From: JBIOUF01 sp044866695
GTDB taxonomy: Bacteria; Actinomycetota; Actinomycetes; Propionibacteriales; Nocardioidaceae
Reading direction: 5' to 3'
NCBI GenBank assembly: GCA_044866695.1
Contig: JBIOUF010000273.1
Location: 1-64,000 of the forward strand
Length of the DNA: 64,000 bases
The translations under genes and the position numbers were made by a program. Below are positions 42,244-53,755 of the stretch, piece by piece. The notes below the pieces were generated by a model. The model did not search any database and was not told where the DNA came from. It saw nothing but the letters and a program-made list of their open reading frames with translations. Within the stretch, counting starts at the first letter, position 1; each line of letters opens with the position of its first letter.

Positions 42244-42843
42244 ATGTACGAAGGCGTCGTCCAGGACCTCATCGACGAGCTCGGGAGGCTTCCCGGGGTC
42301 GGGCCCAAGGGCGCGCAGCGGATCGCCTTCCACCTGCTGGCCGCCGACCCCGCCGACGTACGCCGCCTGGCCGAGGTCCTGCTGGAGGTCAAGGCGAAGG
42401 TCAGGTTCTGCGCCGTCTGCGGCAACGTCGCGGAGGAGGAGACCTGCCGGATCTGCCGCGACCCCCGCCGGGACGCCGGCGTGCTCTGCGTCGTCGAGGA
42501 GTCCAAGGACGTGGTGGCCGTCGAGCGGACCCGGGAGTTCCGCGGCCGCTACCACGTCCTGGGGGGAGCGATCTCGCCGATCGAGGGCATCGGCCCCGAG
42601 CAGCTCCGGGTCAAGGAGCTGATGACCCGGCTGGCCGACGGCACGGTCACCGAGGTGATCTTGGCGACCGACCCGAACCTGGAGGGCGAGGCGACTGCGA
42701 CCTACCTCACCCGGCTGCTGCGGCCGATGGGGTTGCGCGTGACGCGTCTGGCGAGTGGACTTCCTGTTGGCGGCGACCTGGAGTACGCCGACGAGGTGAC
42801 GCTGGGGCGGGCGTTCGAAGGAAGGCGGGCCGTGGATGACTGA
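42244..42843 (+). CDS. recR: Recombination protein RecR
   Basis: Works with RecO/RecF to load RecA at gaps. The 199-residue protein has the HhH motif ([18 protein letters not shown]), the zinc finger ([16 protein letters not shown]), a Toprim domain ([15 protein letters not shown], then [14 protein letters not shown]) and a C-terminal Walker-B-like region. Complete and of normal length. It begins 8 bp after ybaB and overlaps the next gene by eight bases. Confidence 0.97.
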   Translation: MYEGVVQDLIDELGRLPGVGPKGAQRIAFHLLAADPADVRRLAEVLLEVKAKVRFCAVCGNVAEEETCRICRDPRRDAGVLCVVEESKDVVAVERTREFRGRYHVLGGAISPIEGIGPEQLRVKELMTRLADGTVTEVILATDPNLEGEATATYLTRLLRPMGLRVTRLASGLPVGGDLEYADEVTLGRAFEGRRAVDD

Positions 42844-43501
42844 CCAGCCGGCTGCCCCGGGCGACGGGGGCGATATCGCCGCGGGTGAGCCCGGGCGCGC
42901 GCCACAGCGGTTGGAAGCCGAGCTCGAGGAGTTCGCCCAGCAGGTGGCCGACCAGGTGGAGTCGTTCCTGCTGGCGCTGCGGGCCATCGCGCGCGGCGAC
43001 GCCGGAGCCAGCGCCATCTCCCTGCTCCTCCTCGAGGTCAGCCAGGTGCTGCTCGCCGGCGGCCGGCTCGGGGTGCACGAGGACTTCGAGCCGGTCGAGG
43101 AGTACGAGCCCGACCCCGGTCCCGACCCCGACCTGGACGAGATGCGGCTGCGCCTCGCCGTACTCCTGGAGTCGGTGGACGTGTACACGGAGGTCTTCGA
43201 CCCCTACGTCGACCCGCCCGAGCTGGTCTCCGGGCTGCTGTCGGACGACCTCACCTCCATGGCCAACGCCCTGGCCCACGGGCTGCGGCACTTCCGCTCC
43301 GGCCGGGTGGCCGAGGCGCTGTGGTGGTGGCAGTTCTCCTACGTGTCCACCTGGGGTTCGGAGGCCAGCGGGGTGCTCCGCGCCCTGCAGTCCGTGGTCG
43401 CCCACGACCGGCTGGACTCGGAGTTCGAGAGCGAGCAGGAGGACGTCCGCGCCGCCGAGGCGATGCTCGGCTCGCAGGGCCCGGCCGGGGACACCGCCTA
43501 G
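42836..43501 (+). CDS. DUF5063-domain protein
   Basis: A 221-residue acidic soluble protein of the DUF5063 family, conserved next to recR in actinobacteria. The N-terminal helix pair ([20 protein letters not shown]) and the central ARVLLLE-like [20 protein letters not shown] and [10 protein letters not shown] segments are recognisable. Function unknown; linkage suggests recombination or cell-cycle work. It overlaps recR by eight bases, so it is co-translated. Confidence 0.85.
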   Translation: MTDQPAAPGDGGDIAAGEPGRAPQRLEAELEEFAQQVADQVESFLLALRAIARGDAGASAISLLLLEVSQVLLAGGRLGVHEDFEPVEEYEPDPGPDPDLDEMRLRLAVLLESVDVYTEVFDPYVDPPELVSGLLSDDLTSMANALAHGLRHFRSGRVAEALWWWQFSYVSTWGSEASGVLRALQSVVAHDRLDSEFESEQEDVRAAEAMLGSQGPAGDTA

Positions 43502-43504
43502 AAT
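43499..43504 (+). promoter_or_regulatory. Candidate -10 box (TAGAAT) for the ask-asd operon
   Basis: TAGAAT overlaps the DUF5063 stop codon and would give a leader of about 65 bases before the ask GTG. No -35 consensus is visible, and no riboswitch or leader peptide was recognised in the leader. Confidence 0.45.
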
Positions 43505-43575
43505 CGACCCCGGCCTCGGCGAGCAGGGCGGGGCACACCGGCAGCACACCACCCCGCACACCGAGGAGCGCGTCC

Positions 43576-45893
<2,318 letters not shown>

Positions 45894-45918
45894 CCGTCGG
45901 CGCGCCCCTGCTGCCGGC

Positions 45919-46040
45919 CGGCCGGCTTGTGGCCGATGCCTGCATGTCTCGTCGGCGTGTCGTTGCGCCCTTCGGCCACAACAGCCGCTTCTTGCGGTTA
46001 TCGGCCACAACCACGCCGACCCGGGCTGGGACGGGACCGC
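45919..46040. repeat. Three-arm intergenic repeat, copy B
   Basis: TTGTGGCCGA at 45927-45936 with TCGGCCACAA at 45972-45981 and 46001-46010. Arm spacing equals copy A (45 and 29 bases). Its 5' arm extended (TTGTGGCCGATGCCTGCA) equals the reverse complement of copy A's 3' arm. It lies between asd and the ROK gene. Confidence 0.85.
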
Positions 46041-46172
46041 GGGGGAGGGGGAGCAGGGGTTCCTCCCGTCCTGGTCGCAACCCGACCGGCATGCGGCCAA
46101 TGCCGCGGAAGGAGCAGGGGCGGTCCTAGGCTACAAGTTCGACTAGAGTTCTCGACAAAGGAGGGGTCGGGC

Positions 46173-47387
46173 GTGATCGTGCTCGCGCGAGGCCGGTTCG
46201 GGCCGCCGGCCGCCCGAGTCCTCGAGCAGCTGCGTGGCGGAGCGCTGGTGACCCGCGAGGACCTCGGGACCGCGACGGGGCTGAGCTCCTCGAGCATCGG
46301 ACGCACGCTGGCGACGCTGTGCGAGGAGGGACTGGTCCGGGAGCGGCCGGACCTGGCGCAGACCGGGCTGGTGGGCCGGCCGCGGGTCCCGGTGGAGCTG
46401 GACCGCACCCGGTTCGTCACCGTGGGGTGCCACGTCGGCCGGCGTACGACGACGGTGTGCCTCGCCGACCTGCATGGCCGCGTGGTCACCCGCTCGCTGG
46501 TCGCCACCCCCGCCGACCTGTCGGCGACGGTGGTGGTCCGCCTCATGGCGGCCCGGGCCAGGGCCATGCTGCTGCGCTCGCCGGACCGCCGGCCGCTCGC
46601 CGCCGGCCTGGTCGCGCCGTGGGGCGACCTGCCGCTGGCGGCGCAGGAGACCGCCGACGCGCTGGGTGCCGCCCTCGGCCTGCCCGTCGTGACCGGCGAC
46701 CACATCGCAGCCATCGCGGCAGCCGAGTACACCGCCCGCCCGGCCCAGCTGGACGGGGTCACCGCCTACGTCTACGCCCGCGACACGATGGGCTGGGCGC
46801 TGGCCCACGAGGACGCGGGCCGGGTCACGGTGTCGCGCGTGGGCCGGCTGACCCACTTCCCCACCGGCTCCGCGGTGCCCTGCGACTGCGGCCGGGCCGG
46901 CTGCCTGCAGGTGACCGCGAGCGACGAGGCGCTCGCCGGACGTGCCCGCAGCGCCGGCGTGGTGCCCGTCGCCGACATCGGCCGGGTGCGCGAGTCCGCG
47001 GAGCGGGGCGGCGCCGCGGCGCACCGGCTGCTCGCCGAGCGGGCCCGGCTGCTGGGCCGGACCGCCGCGCTGGTGACCGACATGGTGCACCCGGACCGGA
47101 CGATCCTGGTCGGCCAGGCCTTCACCGGCTATCCGCCGGTCCTGGACACCGTGGTGGCCGCCTTCGAGGAGACCTCGACCCGCGGGCCGAGCGACCTGTC
47201 GTTCACCCGGTTCGGCGCGGGCGTCCAGGCGGTCGCCGCGGGCGGGATCGCGCTCGGTGCGGTCCTCGACGACCCGCTCACCCTGGTGCAACCCGGCCGG
47301 GGCCGCCCCGGTCAGCCGGCCAGCGGCGCGAACAGCTCGGTCCGCATCGCCGCCGGGTCGGCGTCCGGGCCCGGCTCGGTGAGGTAG
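46173..47387 (+). CDS. ROK-family transcriptional regulator
   Basis: A 404-residue protein: an N-terminal winged HTH (LVTREDLGTATGLSSSSIGR) and a ROK sugar-kinase-like domain. The ROK zinc motif CDCGRAGCLQ is present, while the kinase DGD/ATP residues look degenerate, so it is a sugar-responsive regulator (NagC/XylR type), not a kinase. The GTG has an AAAGGAGGGG ribosome site. The last 26 codons overlap the convergent GyrI-like gene by 76 bp, which is unusual; the tail after LTLVQPGRG is low-complexity. Confidence 0.85.
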   Translation: MIVLARGRFGPPAARVLEQLRGGALVTREDLGTATGLSSSSIGRTLATLCEEGLVRERPDLAQTGLVGRPRVPVELDRTRFVTVGCHVGRRTTTVCLADLHGRVVTRSLVATPADLSATVVVRLMAARARAMLLRSPDRRPLAAGLVAPWGDLPLAAQETADALGAALGLPVVTGDHIAAIAAAEYTARPAQLDGVTAYVYARDTMGWALAHEDAGRVTVSRVGRLTHFPTGSAVPCDCGRAGCLQVTASDEALAGRARSAGVVPVADIGRVRESAERGGAAAHRLLAERARLLGRTAALVTDMVHPDRTILVGQAFTGYPPVLDTVVAAFEETSTRGPSDLSFTRFGAGVQAVAAGGIALGAVLDDPLTLVQPGRGRPGQPASGANSSVRIAAGSASGPGSVR

Positions 47388-47815
47388 ACCTCGACGAACA
47401 CCGAGCCCGGGACCGCGCCCGACGCCGCCACCGCCCCGAGCAGCCGTCCCCAGGTCTCGCCCAGCGTGTCGTAGGCACCCAGGTGGGACAGCGCGAGGGC
47501 GGGGCCGGCCGGGACGGACGACGGCTCGACGACGAGCTCGCCGGGCACCGGCGCGGCGAGCGGCTGGGCCACCGGGAAGCCGACCTCCGCGTCGAAGACC
47601 GCCCCGGGGTCGCCGCGGTAGATGGCGAACGGCGGGCCCGCCGGCACGACTGCTGGCGCCGCCAACGCCGGGAACGCGGCGTCGAAGAACGCTCGGATGC
47701 CCTCCATCGTCAGCCCCGCGCGGCGGACGACCGCGGTCGGTACGGCGCCGAGCTCGACGCGCTCGGGCTCGCTGCGCGGTGTGCTCGGGATGGGGAACCC
47801 CGCTGGCGTGGTCAT
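47312..47815 (-). CDS. GyrI-like (AraC effector-binding type) protein
   Basis: A 167-residue stand-alone GyrI-like/SOUL-type small-molecule-binding domain: VELGAVPTAVVRRAGLTMEG, GPPFAIYRGDP, then the paired repeat ALALSHLGAYDTLGETWGRL and VFVEVYLTEPGPD. Such domains bind drugs, DNA gyrase or inducers, or hydrolyse cyclopropanoids. It overlaps the galK stop by four bases (ATGA) and so is translated after galK in one operon, though its link to galactose use is unclear. Confidence 0.83.
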   Translation of the reverse strand: MTTPAGFPIPSTPRSEPERVELGAVPTAVVRRAGLTMEGIRAFFDAAFPALAAPAVVPAGPPFAIYRGDPGAVFDAEVGFPVAQPLAAPVPGELVVEPSSVPAGPALALSHLGAYDTLGETWGRLLGAVAASGAVPGSVFVEVYLTEPGPDADPAAMRTELFAPLAG

Positions 47816-49056
47816 CCGGCCTCCTCGTCGTGCTGGTGTCGAACCTGGTGTCGAACCTGGTGTGCTCCGGGTGAGGGCGTCGCGGCCAGGACCGCCGGGG
47901 CGGGCCAGCCCTGCTCGGCGAAGGCCTTGCCGACCGCCGCCTCGACGTCGCCGGCCGTGTACCGGGTGACCAGCACGACGGCGGAACCCCCGAACCCCCC
48001 ACCGGTCATGCGGGCGCCGAGCGCGCCGTGGGCGAGCGCGGTGTCCACGACCGCGTCCAGCTCGACGCAGGACACCTCGTAGTCGTCGCGGAGCGAGGCG
48101 TGCGAGGCGGTGAAGGTGCGCCCGAGCGCCGCCAGGTCCCCCGTCCCGAGCAGCCGCACGGCCTCGCGGACCCGCTCGATCTCGGTCACCACGTGCCGCA
48201 CCCGGCGGCGCAGCCGGTCCTCCTCGAGCCGGTCCAGGGCGGACCGGCGAGCCTCGGGGTCCTGCTCGGCCACCTCCCGGAGCAGGTCCACGCCGAGCCG
48301 CCGCGCGGCCTCCTCGCAGTCGGCGCGCCGCGCCGCGTAGCCGCCGTCGGTCAGGGCGTGGGAGGCGCGGGTGTCCACGACCAGCAGCTCGACCCCGTCC
48401 TCGCGGTCATCGGGGGCCCAGGGCACCTGCCGGACCGACCAGTCCCGGCAGTCCAGCAGCAGCGCGTGCCCGGCCCGGGCGAACAGGGCCACGGTCTGGT
48501 CCATGCCCCCGGTCGGGGCGCCGGCGACCTCGCGCTCCGCGCGCATGCACGCCTCGACCAGCCGGCGCCGCCGGCCGTCGTCCACGGGCACCCCGGCCGC
48601 GGCGCAGGCGGCCAGCGCGACGGCGCACTCCAGCGCGGCCGAGCTGGACAGCCCGGCGCCCAGCGGCACCCGCCCGTCGACCATGAGGTCGAGCCCCGGC
48701 AGGGCGAGGCCGTCCTCGGCGAGCGCCCACAGCACGCCACCGGCGTACGCCGCCCACCCGGACACGGCGCCAGGTCCGAGGTCGGCCAGCGACCCGGACC
48801 AGGGGCGGTCCTGCTGCCGGCTGGTGACCCGGACGCGCCGGTCGGAGCGCGGCGCGACGGCGGCGTACGTCGCGTGTGGGAGCGCCATCGGGAGGCACAG
48901 GCCGCCGTTGTAGTCGGTGTGCTCGCCGATCAGGTTCACCCGTCCGGGAGCCGCGAAGACGCCGGCCGGCGGCCGGCCGTACGCCGACTCGAACCGCTGG
49001 GCCAGCGACCTCGCGACCGCGACGGGCTCGCCGGGCTCGAGGCGCTCCGCTGGCAT
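47812..49056 (-). CDS. galK: Galactokinase
   Basis: GHMP kinase of 414 residues forming galactose-1-phosphate. The signature APGRVNLIGEHTDYNGG (about residues 40-56), the ATP loop PLGAGLSSSAALE and motif 3 MTGGGFGGSAVVLV are all intact. The C-terminus carries an odd duplicated VRHQ tail (HQVRHQVRHQH) encoded by a 15-bp direct repeat near 47829-47858. No galT or galE is adjacent. ATG 49056 sits 75 bp from the divergent carbonic anhydrase gene. Confidence 0.93.
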   Translation of the reverse strand: MPAERLEPGEPVAVARSLAQRFESAYGRPPAGVFAAPGRVNLIGEHTDYNGGLCLPMALPHATYAAVAPRSDRRVRVTSRQQDRPWSGSLADLGPGAVSGWAAYAGGVLWALAEDGLALPGLDLMVDGRVPLGAGLSSSAALECAVALAACAAAGVPVDDGRRRRLVEACMRAEREVAGAPTGGMDQTVALFARAGHALLLDCRDWSVRQVPWAPDDREDGVELLVVDTRASHALTDGGYAARRADCEEAARRLGVDLLREVAEQDPEARRSALDRLEEDRLRRRVRHVVTEIERVREAVRLLGTGDLAALGRTFTASHASLRDDYEVSCVELDAVVDTALAHGALGARMTGGGFGGSAVVLVTRYTAGDVEAAVGKAFAEQGWPAPAVLAATPSPGAHQVRHQVRHQHDEEAG

Positions 49057-49131
49057 GGCGGACAGCGTACGGGAGGCTGGTGCCGTCGCAGGCGGCCGTG
49101 GGGCGGCCACGGCCGGACCGAAGGAGGACCG

Positions 49132-49635
49132 GTGATCCACAGCTTCCGGGGCGTCACCCCGCGGGTCCACGACCAGGCCTGGGTCGCCGACAGCGCCACC
49201 GTGCTCGGTGACGTGGTGGTCGGCGCCCGTTCCGGGGTCTGGTTCGGGACCGTCGTCCGAGCCGACACCGCGCCGATCCGGGTCGGTGAGGAGACCAACC
49301 TGCAGGACAACTGCACCCTGCACGCCGACCCCGGGGCCCCGCTCACCATCGGCGACCGGGTGACGGTCGGCCACGGGGCGGTGCTGCACGGGTGCACGGT
49401 GGGCTCCGACGTGCTGGTCGGGATGGGTGCCGTGGTGCTCAACCGGGCCCGGATCGGGGACGGGTCCATGCTGGCCGCCGGCGCGGTCGTGCTCGAGGAC
49501 ACCGATGTGCCCGAAGGTTCGCTGGTCGCCGGGGTTCCCGGCCGGGTCCGGCGGCAGGTCACCGATGCGGAACGCGAGCGGGTGCGGCGCAACGCCGGTT
49601 CCTACGTCCGGCTCGCCGCCGAGCACCGTCGCTGA
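49132..49635 (+). CDS. Gamma-carbonic anhydrase family protein
   Basis: A trimeric left-handed beta-helix protein of 167 residues (Cam/YrdA type). Hexapeptide repeats run through the chain. The zinc-site residues are seen in RADTAPIRVGEETNLQDNCTLHAD and VTVGHGAVLHGC (three His). It could hydrate CO2, although many members are inactive or have other substrates. The GTG has an AAGGAGGAC ribosome site. Confidence 0.92.
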   Translation: MIHSFRGVTPRVHDQAWVADSATVLGDVVVGARSGVWFGTVVRADTAPIRVGEETNLQDNCTLHADPGAPLTIGDRVTVGHGAVLHGCTVGSDVLVGMGAVVLNRARIGDGSMLAAGAVVLEDTDVPEGSLVAGVPGRVRRQVTDAERERVRRNAGSYVRLAAEHRR

Positions 49636-49742
49636 GATGGGGCTCGGGGCTGGTGTATCTCTCGGACCGCGACCAGACTCATAGCGTGCAGGCGGCCGCA
49701 TGCGCTCGACCGGAGGCGCGGCCTGGGGGCGAGGAGACGGCC

Positions 49743-50459
49743 ATGCGCGTCGACGGTGTCGAGATCAAGGTCACGGTCGCGGATGCGCAGGTCGACCACG
49801 CGCTGGGGGTGCTCGACCTCGAGGACGAGAGCCGGCAGGCCGTCTGGTTCTTCGACGACGTCACGACCGGCGTCCACCTCCCCCTGCTCGAGGCCGGGCT
49901 GGTCCTCCGGGTGCGCGTCAAGGACTCCGGCCGCGGCGACGTGACCGTGAAGCTGCGGCCCTGCCGGGCGTCTCAGCTGGCCGGTGAGTGGTTCGACCGG
50001 GAGACCGGCGACGACCTGGAGCTCCGCGCCGAGGAGGACTGGGCCGGCGCGCGGAGGGTCCTGGCGGTCTCCGCCCAGGCCGATGTCGGCGCCTCCCTCG
50101 CCGGCCGGGTCCGCGCCGGCGCGCCGCCACCGGCCGACCTGCTGAGCACCGACCAGGCGTCGTACGCCGCCGCCTGCGCGCCGCTGCGGGTGGACCTGCG
50201 GGGCCTCACCGCGCTGGGCCCGGTCGCGGCCACCCGCTGGAAGAAGGCCGGTGGGCCCGGACTCGACGGCCTGGACCTGCGGGCCGAGCGGTGGACCGTG
50301 CGCGGCCTGGACTTCCTCGAGCTGTCGGTGAGGGCCGGCCTCGACGACGCCGAGCGCCGCCAGCGCGACCTCGAGGACGCCCTGGGCGCGCTGGGCCTCG
50401 CCCAGAGCCCCGACCAGGAGACCAAGACCCGCCGCGTCCTCGAGGCGCTGAGCAGCTGA
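49743..50459 (+). CDS. CYTH-like domain protein
   Basis: A 238-residue soluble protein. The opening EIKVTV (the CYTH ExExK strand in altered form), VWFFDDVTTGVHLPLLEAG, LVLRVRVKDSGRGDVTVKLRP and the C-terminal FLELSVRAG/TKTRRVLEAL strands fit a triphosphate-tunnel (CYTH) fold, whose members act on triphosphates or polyphosphate with Mg2+. One Glu of the first motif is missing, so activity is uncertain. The ATG has a CGAGGAGAC ribosome site; a TAGCGT box at 49682-49687 may be its -10. Confidence 0.68.
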   Translation: MRVDGVEIKVTVADAQVDHALGVLDLEDESRQAVWFFDDVTTGVHLPLLEAGLVLRVRVKDSGRGDVTVKLRPCRASQLAGEWFDRETGDDLELRAEEDWAGARRVLAVSAQADVGASLAGRVRAGAPPPADLLSTDQASYAAACAPLRVDLRGLTALGPVAATRWKKAGGPGLDGLDLRAERWTVRGLDFLELSVRAGLDDAERRQRDLEDALGALGLAQSPDQETKTRRVLEALSS

Positions 50460-50498
50460 CGCGCGCCGGGCTCGTCAACCCCTGAAAGGAACCCGCCG

Positions 50499-52256
50499 AT
50501 GTCCACCTCCCTGCAGAAGCTGCACTACCACGTCGCCGAGGACGCCTCGTTCGCCGACGACGTCACCGCCCGTGGGCCGGAGTCCTTCGAACCGGACGCG
50601 GGCGCCCTCGGCGCCGACGCCGCGCCCGCGGTCGCCTTCACCAGCAACGAGGCCGCCGCTCGCTACTACCTCGACCAGCTGCTTCGCGCCGACGAGCGTC
50701 CGGCGCTCGAGGCGGTCGCCGAGCCCGACCGCCCGGAGCGCGTGCCCGCTCTGGTGCTGGAGAGCGAGCAGGACCTGCGTCCGCTCGGCACCCACCAGGT
50801 CCGGCTCTCGCAGACCCACCTGGGCATCCCGGTGTTCGGGGCCGGCGCGGTGGTGGAGCTGACCGGCTCTCGTGAGCTGGTCAGCGCCAACGCGGCGTTG
50901 GACCAGGTCACCGGCGTGGACCCCGTCGAGTCGATCGGCAGGGCAGACGCAGTGGCCCGCGTGGCGGCGTACACCGGCGTCGACATCCCCATCGAGGCGG
51001 CCGCCGGCGCCGGGCTCACCTTCTTCAAGGAGGAGGGGACCGGGCGGTGGCACCTGGCCTGGCTGCTCACCGACCTGCCGGCCGAGCCGCCGTCCGGTGA
51101 GCTGCACGAGGGGTACGACGAGGGGCACGGCATGGGCCCGCGGCCGGTGCCGGTGCGCTACGACTACCTCGTCGACGCCCACGACGGGTCGGTCCTGTTC
51201 GCCTACAGCACGGTGCCGACCGCGCTGCCGACCCCGGCGCGGTGCACCGGCATCGACGAGAACGAGGAGCAGCAGACCTTCTTCGGTCAGCTCCGGTCCC
51301 CGAGCGCCACCGCCTGCCTGCTGAACGACCCGCTGCGCTCGGTGCGCACCTTCGACCTGAGCTTCGCCGACATCGACACCGACCCGCCGATGCCGGCCGA
51401 CCCGGTCGGCGCCGAGACCGGCGACTACGGCACCACCAACCGCGCCGCCGTCTCCGCCCACGTCAACGCGGCACGGGTCCAGGACTTCTACAAGACCGTC
51501 CTGCAGCGCGACGGCATCGACGACAAGGGCATGGAGCTGCGGTCCCTGGTCAACGTGACCGCGGCGAGCATGGAGGCGCCGCCGACCCTGCTCAACGCGT
51601 TCTGGTGGGACGGGCGGATGTGGTACGGCCAGGTCCGCCGCGGCGAGCGGCTGGTCAGCCTGTCGCGGTACCTCGACGTGATCGGCCACGAGCTCACCCA
51701 CGGCGTGGTCGAGTCGACGTCCAAGCTGGTCTACCAGACCCAGTCCGGTGCGCTGAACGAGTCGTTCGCCGACTGCGCGGGCGTGATCATCAACAACTGG
51801 TACACGGCGCCGGACCGGCACGACGTCGCCACGTGGAGCTGGGAGATCGGCCCCGGCCTGCGCCCGGACGGCCGGCCACTGCGCGACTTCTCCAACCCGT
51901 CCCGGCTCGGGCACCCCGACCACATGGACAAGTTCCGCGCGCTGCGCCCCGGCGAGGTGCCCAGCCGCGGCAACGACCAGGGCTGGGTGCACTTCAACAG
52001 CAACATCCACAACAAGGCCGTGCACAACCTGCTGACCATGGAGAAGAACGGCGGCCGGCTGTTCACCGTCGAGGACGTCGCCGTGCTGACCTACCTGGGC
52101 ATGGCCAGGCTGACCCCGCGGGCCACCTTCACCGACGCCCTGCAGGCCGTCGTCGACGTCGCGCAGACCTACTTCGGCGGCAGCGCGGACCGCAAGGCCA
52201 GGGTCGACGCCGTCCGCGAGGCCTACCAGCTGGTCGGCATCACCATCGCAGCCTGA
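50499..52256 (+). CDS. M4-family (thermolysin-like) metallopeptidase
   Basis: A 585-residue zinc protease. An N-terminal FTP/PepSY-type propeptide region (about residues 60-200, including LGTHQVRLSQTHLGIPVFGA) precedes the catalytic domain with HELTH at residue 397 and the third ligand in ALNESFADCAG. The C-terminal helical domain (FTDALQAVVDVAQTYFGG) is complete. No signal peptide is visible: the protein opens MSTSLQKLHYHVAEDASFAD after an AAAGGAAC ribosome site. It may be non-classically exported or cytosolic. Confidence 0.9.
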   Translation: MSTSLQKLHYHVAEDASFADDVTARGPESFEPDAGALGADAAPAVAFTSNEAAARYYLDQLLRADERPALEAVAEPDRPERVPALVLESEQDLRPLGTHQVRLSQTHLGIPVFGAGAVVELTGSRELVSANAALDQVTGVDPVESIGRADAVARVAAYTGVDIPIEAAAGAGLTFFKEEGTGRWHLAWLLTDLPAEPPSGELHEGYDEGHGMGPRPVPVRYDYLVDAHDGSVLFAYSTVPTALPTPARCTGIDENEEQQTFFGQLRSPSATACLLNDPLRSVRTFDLSFADIDTDPPMPADPVGAETGDYGTTNRAAVSAHVNAARVQDFYKTVLQRDGIDDKGMELRSLVNVTAASMEAPPTLLNAFWWDGRMWYGQVRRGERLVSLSRYLDVIGHELTHGVVESTSKLVYQTQSGALNESFADCAGVIINNWYTAPDRHDVATWSWEIGPGLRPDGRPLRDFSNPSRLGHPDHMDKFRALRPGEVPSRGNDQGWVHFNSNIHNKAVHNLLTMEKNGGRLFTVEDVAVLTYLGMARLTPRATFTDALQAVVDVAQTYFGGSADRKARVDAVREAYQLVGITIAA

Positions 52257-52267
52257 CCTGACCCCAC

Positions 52268-52377
52268 GCCGAGCCGTCAATCTTGGCGGGCCGAGCCGTC
52301 AGTCTTTGTGGGCCGAGCCGTCGATGTTGGTGGGTCGAGCCGTCGATCTTGGTGGGTCGAGCCGGCCATGGTGGTGG
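52268..52377 (+). repeat. 22-bp tandem repeat array, locus 3 (five units)
   Basis: Five units of the type GYCGAGCCGTCRATSTTGGTGG start at 52268, 52290, 52312, 52334 and 52356, directly after the M4 peptidase gene. Same unit and strand as loci 1 and 4. Confidence 0.92.
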
Positions 52378-52519
52378 GCCGGGCCCCGCGGGACGACCGG
52401 GCATCGACACGCGAGCGAGCCCGGTCGCCGGCGCCTACAGTTCCTCACGGATGCCACCACTACCGCCTGGGCTCGACGGGCCTCTGGCGGACCGCCACAA
52501 CCACAGCAGGAGGCAGATC

Positions 52520-53089
52520 GTGAGCTACCAGGTCGGCTACTTCGTCGGCAGCCTGTCGTCCACCTCGATCAACCGCGTGCTCAGCCGGGCGTTGGTCCGG
52601 CTGGCGCCCGACGACCTGGAGTTCACCGAGATCGCGATCGGGAGCCTGCCGCTCTACAGCCCTGACTTCGACGACAGCTACCCGCCCGAGGCCCGAGCGC
52701 TGAAGGACGCCATCGCCGCCTCCGACGCGGTGCTGTTCGTCACCCCGGAGTACAACCGGTCCATCCCGGGAGCGTTGAAGAACGCCATCGACTGGGCGTC
52801 GCGTCCCTGGGGGCAGAACTCCTTCCACCACATGCCTGCGGCGGTCATCGGCGCCTCGATCGGTGAGATCGGGACCGCGCTCGGGCAGCAGAGCCTGCGG
52901 GCGGTGCTCAGCTTCTGCAACGCTCGGCAGATGACCGCCCCCGAGGCCTACATCCACTTCCGGCCGGGGGTGTTCACCGACGACGGCGAGGTGACCGACG
53001 AGTCCACCGCGGCGTTCCTCGCCGACTTCATGGAGGAGTTCCGCATCCACACCGAGCGCGTCCTGACCGTCATTCCGCGGCGGACGTGA
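52520..53089 (+). CDS. NAD(P)H-dependent FMN reductase
   Basis: A 189-residue flavodoxin-fold enzyme that reduces FMN or quinones. The phosphate loop GSLSSTSINRVLSRA, the FVTPEYNRSIPGALKNAIDW motif and the AVIGASIGEIGTALGQQSLR segment are typical of the NADPH-dependent FMN reductase/chromate-reductase family. The GTG has a GCAGGAGG ribosome site. It lies between 22-bp array loci 3 and 4. Confidence 0.93.
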   Translation: MSYQVGYFVGSLSSTSINRVLSRALVRLAPDDLEFTEIAIGSLPLYSPDFDDSYPPEARALKDAIAASDAVLFVTPEYNRSIPGALKNAIDWASRPWGQNSFHHMPAAVIGASIGEIGTALGQQSLRAVLSFCNARQMTAPEAYIHFRPGVFTDDGEVTDESTAAFLADFMEEFRIHTERVLTVIPRRT

Positions 53090-53373
53090 CGGCGAGGGGT
53101 GGGCGCACCGGGCGAGTCCTTCATGGCGCCACGACGATCTGGTGCTCACCGCGGTGAGCTCGTCGTGGGAGGCGCCGCATCGCCGTGGGCAGCGGGTCTC
53201 GTCCGGCCTGCCATCCCAGACCCCCGGCCGCGTCCAAGAGCTGCCGCGCCCGTCCGGGCATCGGGCGCCCTGGCGGGAGACGGCCTAGACTCGACCGGCG
53301 GTGGGAGGAGATCCCGCTTCGCCCGCACGGACGGTCCGTCCCACGTGACTCGTCCACGTCGAAAGGGACCACG

Positions 53374-53631
53374 ATGACCAGCTCGGCCTCACGACCGACA
53401 CTCGAAGTCAACGCCCGCCTACTGCGGGGAGGCGTCATCCTCCTGGCCGTCGGCGGTTTCATCTGGCTGATCGGCGCCCTGCTGTCCGCGACGGCCTTGG
53501 GTCGGGCGGCGCAGAAGTGGGTCGCCGCGCTGGACGAGTCACCGTCCGAGATGGCCCACCGGAGGCTGCACCAGGCCAAGGTCGCGGCCGCGGCGGGCTC
53601 GAAGGCGTGGCGCGAGGAGCAGTCCCACTGA
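53374..53631 (+). CDS. Small membrane protein of unknown function
   Basis: An 85-residue protein with one transmembrane helix (residues 17-40, GGVILLAVGGFIWLIGALLS) and a cytoplasmic helical tail rich in Ala/Lys/Arg. Homologues of this size occur in actinobacteria without a name. The ATG has an AAAGGGAC ribosome site, and TAGACT at 53286-53291 may be the -10 box. Confidence 0.75.
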   Translation: MTSSASRPTLEVNARLLRGGVILLAVGGFIWLIGALLSATALGRAAQKWVAALDESPSEMAHRRLHQAKVAAAAGSKAWREEQSH

Positions 53632-53667
53632 CGGTCGCGACGGCAGTCGGACAGGTCCTGATCTCGC

Positions 53668-53711
53668 GTCGAGCCGGCCATGTTGATGGGTCGAGCCGTC
53701 GATTCTGGTGG
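53668..53711 (+). repeat. 22-bp tandem repeat array, locus 4 (two units)
   Basis: GTCGAGCCGGCCATGTTGATGG (53668-53689) and GTCGAGCCGTCGATTCTGGTGG (53690-53711), between the small membrane gene and the convergent antiporter gene. Confidence 0.85.
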
Positions 53712-53755
53712 GTCCGAGGACCGCCGGAACCCCCCGAGACCATGGGAACGTGGCG

